DNA of 64,000 nt from NCBI RefSeq assembly GCF_000731985.1, contig NZ_JNCS01000006.1, positions 112,701-176,700 on the forward strand, written 5' to 3'. Below the pieces are notes generated by a model that was not told where the DNA came from, made no database searches, and was given only the letters and a program-made list of their open reading frames with translations. Source of the DNA: Natrinema altunense (GTDB lineage Archaea > Halobacteriota > Halobacteria > Halobacteriales > Natrialbaceae). The position numbers were made by a program, and so were the translations under genes. This document shows, in pieces, positions 61,630 to 64,000 of the stretch (positions are counted from its first letter, which is position 1; each line of letters opens with the position of its first letter).

Positions 61630-62328
61630 TTAGTCGGCCGTAAGCGCCCACTCGTCGGTGCCGACCGACTCGAGGACGTCGCGCCGTTCCATCTCGCTGA
61701 GGACTTCGGACAGCCGATCCGGCTGGGCGATCTCCATCTCGATGCGCTCGATGCCGTGGTGTTCGCTGAGGAAGTGACGGAGTTCTTCGATCGTGAAGGA
61801 CTCCTGGTCCGCCTTCTCCATCGCACTGGTGATCAGATCGACCATGTCCTCGATGAAGTTCCACGGGTAGACGACCCAGGTCCACTCCTCGAGTCGTTCG
61901 CCGACGTAATCGGGCCGGAACTCGCTGGTACCCAACAGTTGGAGGGTCGCGGTCCGGACCTCGCCGGCGTCGCGGTCGTCGACGTACTCGTAGGCCCGTT
62001 GGATCGAGCCGCCGGTATCGGCGATATCGTCGATGATGAGCACGTCCTTGTCTTCGACGCTGCCCTCGGGCATAGGGTAGCGGACGGTCGGCTCGCCGGC
62101 CTTCTCGGCGGTGCCGACGTAGTGTTCCATCTTCAGGCTCGTCAGGTCGTCCAGCCCGAGGAAGTCACAGAGACAGCGGCCGGCGAACCAGCCACCTCGA
62201 GCGAGCGCGACGACGACGTCGGGCTCGAACTCGTCGTCGCGAATGTCGTCGCTGACGTCCCGACACAGGCCGTAAATGTACTCCCAGTTGGTTATGGTAC
62301 AATCGAAATCGTCCGGTAGATCGGACAT
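61630..62328 (-). CDS. Purine-type phosphoribosyltransferase with C-terminal winged-helix-like tail
   Basis: The 232-residue protein has the PRPP loop VLIIDDIADTGGSI (about 97-109) and VVALARGGWFAGRCL for the base site. The last 60 residues (FTIEELRHFLSEHHGIERIE, SEVLSEMERRDVLESV) resemble a winged helix, an extension beyond a compact PRTase. The enzyme may salvage hypoxanthine, guanine or xanthine; the tail could regulate it. Confidence 0.87.
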   Translation of the reverse strand: MSDLPDDFDCTITNWEYIYGLCRDVSDDIRDDEFEPDVVVALARGGWFAGRCLCDFLGLDDLTSLKMEHYVGTAEKAGEPTVRYPMPEGSVEDKDVLIIDDIADTGGSIQRAYEYVDDRDAGEVRTATLQLLGTSEFRPDYVGERLEEWTWVVYPWNFIEDMVDLITSAMEKADQESFTIEELRHFLSEHHGIERIEMEIAQPDRLSEVLSEMERRDVLESVGTDEWALTAD

Positions 62329-62430
62329 CTGATGGCCACCTACCCGGTGACTCGAGCGCGGCCCCCTTAAGTTGGCTGAAACGGGCCGCGCCGCTAACGG
62401 GGGTCCCGCCGCTTCGGACGGAGCCGACAG

Positions 62431-62462
62431 TAATTTATAACCCAGTAATACAACCTAGTTAT
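62431..62462 (+). promoter_or_regulatory. thiC promoter with candidate palindromic operator
   Basis: TAATTTATAA (62431-62440) lies about 30 nt before the thiC ATG. It overlaps an inverted repeat with arms ATAAC (62437-62441) and GTTAT (62458-62462). A repressor at this place would block both TATA and start. The archaeal regulator ThiR is a candidate, by inference only. Confidence 0.4.
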
Positions 62463-62464
62463 CG

Positions 62465-63910
62465 ATGGCGCAGACTCAGATCCAGGCCGCCCGCGAGGGA
62501 ACGGTGACGCCCGAAATGGAACGCATCGCCGAGCGAGAGAACCGCGAGCCGGAGTTCGTCCGCGAGCAGGTCGCGGCGGGACAGGCGGTCATTCCGGCAA
62601 ACAAGCACCACGACGCGCTCGATGCGATGATTATCGGCCGGGAGTTCGCGACGAAAGTCAACGCCAACATCGGCAACAGCGAGACGACCAGCGACCTCGA
62701 GACGGAACTCGAGAAGCTCCACACCGCGGTCCACTACGGCGCGGACACCGTGATGGACCTCGGCACCGGCAGCGATCTCGACGAGATCCGAGAGGCCCAC
62801 ATCGACCACTCGCCGGTGCCGCTCGGGACGGTGCCGCTGTACGAGGCCGTCAAGCAGGCGGGCAGTCCCGAGGACATCACGAAAGACCTGCTGCTCGAGA
62901 TCGTCGAAAAGCAGGCTAAACAGGGCGTCGACTACATGACGATTCATGCCGGCATCCTCGCCGAACACCTGCCGTTGACCGACGGACGCAAAACGGGGAT
63001 CGTCTCGCGGGGCGGCTCGATCATGGCCAAGTGGATGGAGGAACACGGCGAGCAGAACCCGTTCTATCAAGTCTTCCACGAAATCTGTGAGATCTTCGCC
63101 GAGCACGACGTCACCTTCAGCCTCGGTGACAGTCTGCGACCGGGCTGCCTGGCCGACGCCTGCGACGAAGCCCAGTACGCCGAACTCGACACGCTGGGCG
63201 AACTAACTCGAGTGGGATGGGACCACGGCGTCCAGGTGATGGTCGAGGGACCGGGCCACGTCCCGATGCACAAGGTCGCCGAGAACGTCCAGCGCCAGCA
63301 GGAGGTCTGTGACGGCGCGCCCTTCTACGTGCTCGGGCCGCTGGTGACCGACATCGCGCCGGGCTACGACCACATCACCAGCGCCATCGGTGCCGCGATG
63401 GCGGCCCAGGCCGGCGCGGCGATGCTGTGTTACGTCACGCCGAAGGAACACCTCGGCCTTCCCGAGGAGGAAGACGTTCGCGACGGCCTCGCAGCGTATC
63501 GGATCGCCGCCCACGCCGCCGACGTGGGCACCGAACGCCCCGGCGCGCGCGACTGGGACGACGCCCTTTCCGAAGCGCGCTACGAGTTCGACTGGCGCGA
63601 ACAGTTCGATCTCGCGCTCGATCCCGATCGCGCGCGCTCGTTCCACGACCAGACCCTGCCCGGCGATAACTACAAAGAAGCCCGCTTTTGTTCGATGTGC
63701 GGGGCCGAATTCTGCTCGATGCGGATCGATCAGGACGCCCGCGAGGACGGCGAGATGCAAGCGATCGAAGGCGAGGCGCGGACCGATCTCGAGTCCTCGC
63801 CGGCCGCGGAGGTCAACCGGCCGCCCGTGGGAACCCACGAGTCGGGCGCGTTGCCGCCGATGGCCGACCACGAGGGCGGCGACCCACTCGAGAAACCGGC
63901 CGACGAATAA
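62465..63910 (+). CDS. thiC: Phosphomethylpyrimidine synthase ThiC
   Basis: The 481-residue protein shows the ThiC domain ([51 protein letters not shown]) and the radical-SAM cluster motif C-x2-C-x4-C in [12 protein letters not shown] near the end. It makes HMP-P from AIR for thiamine. The start codon is 31 nt after the TATA centre, so the mRNA is probably leaderless. A TPP riboswitch was not seen. Confidence 0.97.
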   Translation: MAQTQIQAAREGTVTPEMERIAERENREPEFVREQVAAGQAVIPANKHHDALDAMIIGREFATKVNANIGNSETTSDLETELEKLHTAVHYGADTVMDLGTGSDLDEIREAHIDHSPVPLGTVPLYEAVKQAGSPEDITKDLLLEIVEKQAKQGVDYMTIHAGILAEHLPLTDGRKTGIVSRGGSIMAKWMEEHGEQNPFYQVFHEICEIFAEHDVTFSLGDSLRPGCLADACDEAQYAELDTLGELTRVGWDHGVQVMVEGPGHVPMHKVAENVQRQQEVCDGAPFYVLGPLVTDIAPGYDHITSAIGAAMAAQAGAAMLCYVTPKEHLGLPEEEDVRDGLAAYRIAAHAADVGTERPGARDWDDALSEARYEFDWREQFDLALDPDRARSFHDQTLPGDNYKEARFCSMCGAEFCSMRIDQDAREDGEMQAIEGEARTDLESSPAAEVNRPPVGTHESGALPPMADHEGGDPLEKPADE

Positions 63911-64000
63911 CTCGCTCAGTTCCCGCCGATCGGTCGGTATGTCTCGGTCACGTTACGTGGGTGGCAGGTCGGTGGGGGGTCGATATTCGAGAAGGTCCTG

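Noticed and set aside
62329..62464. Possible TPP riboswitch before thiC
   Set aside because: The CUGAGA and ACCUGA-type conserved segments are missing and the start codon seems to be at the transcript 5' end.
63939..64000. Possible start of a new gene at the window end
   Set aside because: The visible peptide (MSRSRYVGGRSVGG) is Arg/Gly-rich with no promoter spacing; too little sequence to call.
1..64000. CRISPR arrays or toxin-antitoxin pairs
   Set aside because: No regularly spaced direct repeats, Cas motifs or recognisable toxin families were found.

Overview
The window is chromosomal DNA of a halophilic archaeon, most like the Natrialbales (Natrinema/Haloterrigena type; this placement is an inference). 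The evidence is high GC with strong G/C third positions, very acidic proteins, Tat-type signal peptides with lipoboxes, many starts lying 25-30 nt after a TATA-like box (leaderless mRNAs), archaeosortase A, archaeal ribosomal and initiation factors, and several small zinc-ribbon proteins of haloarchaeal type. Most of the window is ordinary, densely packed housekeeping sequence.

Layout. 1-2.5 kb: end of a peptide-type ABC transporter operon. 2.7 kb: initiator tRNA-Met. 2.8-3.8 kb: a GtrA-like membrane protein and a small conserved protein. 3.9-6.1 kb: translation operon L44e, S27e, aIF2-alpha, Nop10, PAC2-type chaperone, with overlapping or nearly overlapping frames. 6.2-9.2 kb: regulator, archaeosortase A, metallophosphoesterase, a micro membrane protein. 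9.3-10.7 kb: flavin oxidoreductase. 10.8-15.7 kb: complete branched-chain-type ABC importer (two ATPases, two permeases, Tat lipoprotein). 15.8-24 kb: metallo-hydrolase, regulator, membrane protein, gatB, lipoprotein, dicarboxylate symporter, acyl-CoA synthetase. 24.5-29.7 kb: coiled-coil protein, smc, scpA. 29.8-40.4 kb: flavoprotein, small zinc proteins, Vms1-type release factor, DUF5802, a secreted coiled-coil protein with an adjacent HTH regulator, ppsA, a PhzF protein and a lipoprotein alpha/beta hydrolase.

40.4-43.1 kb and 47.1-50.4 kb are accessory. They hold AT-richer orphan genes, a fragment of a second PhzF gene, a probable right end of a TnpB-type element, a broken tyrosine integrase beside tRNA-Ala, one copy of an 82-bp palindromic element (the other is at 17.6 kb), and very small membrane peptides. 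Between them lie a GNAT acetyltransferase, a membrane protein paralogous to one at 17.6 kb, tRNA-Gly, a Tat-exported propeller-like protein and a methyltransferase.

50.4-64 kb returns to the core: zinc-ribbon/TRAM-like protein, SurE, Rsm22-like and TyrA-like proteins in an operon, a 7TM sensor-like protein, a renalase-like oxidase, TrkA, a SRPBCC protein, MTA phosphorylase, a Spo0M-like arrestin-fold protein, a purine-type phosphoribosyltransferase and ThiC. No CRISPR array, rRNA or complete transposase was seen. The best leads for something new are the 82-bp palindromes, the paired MDD-FL..LTGRQA micro membrane proteins, the 40.6-42.3 kb Tat-exported/membrane gene pair, the serine-less lipoprotein hydrolase and the secreted-protein/HTH pair at 32.9-34.8 kb.
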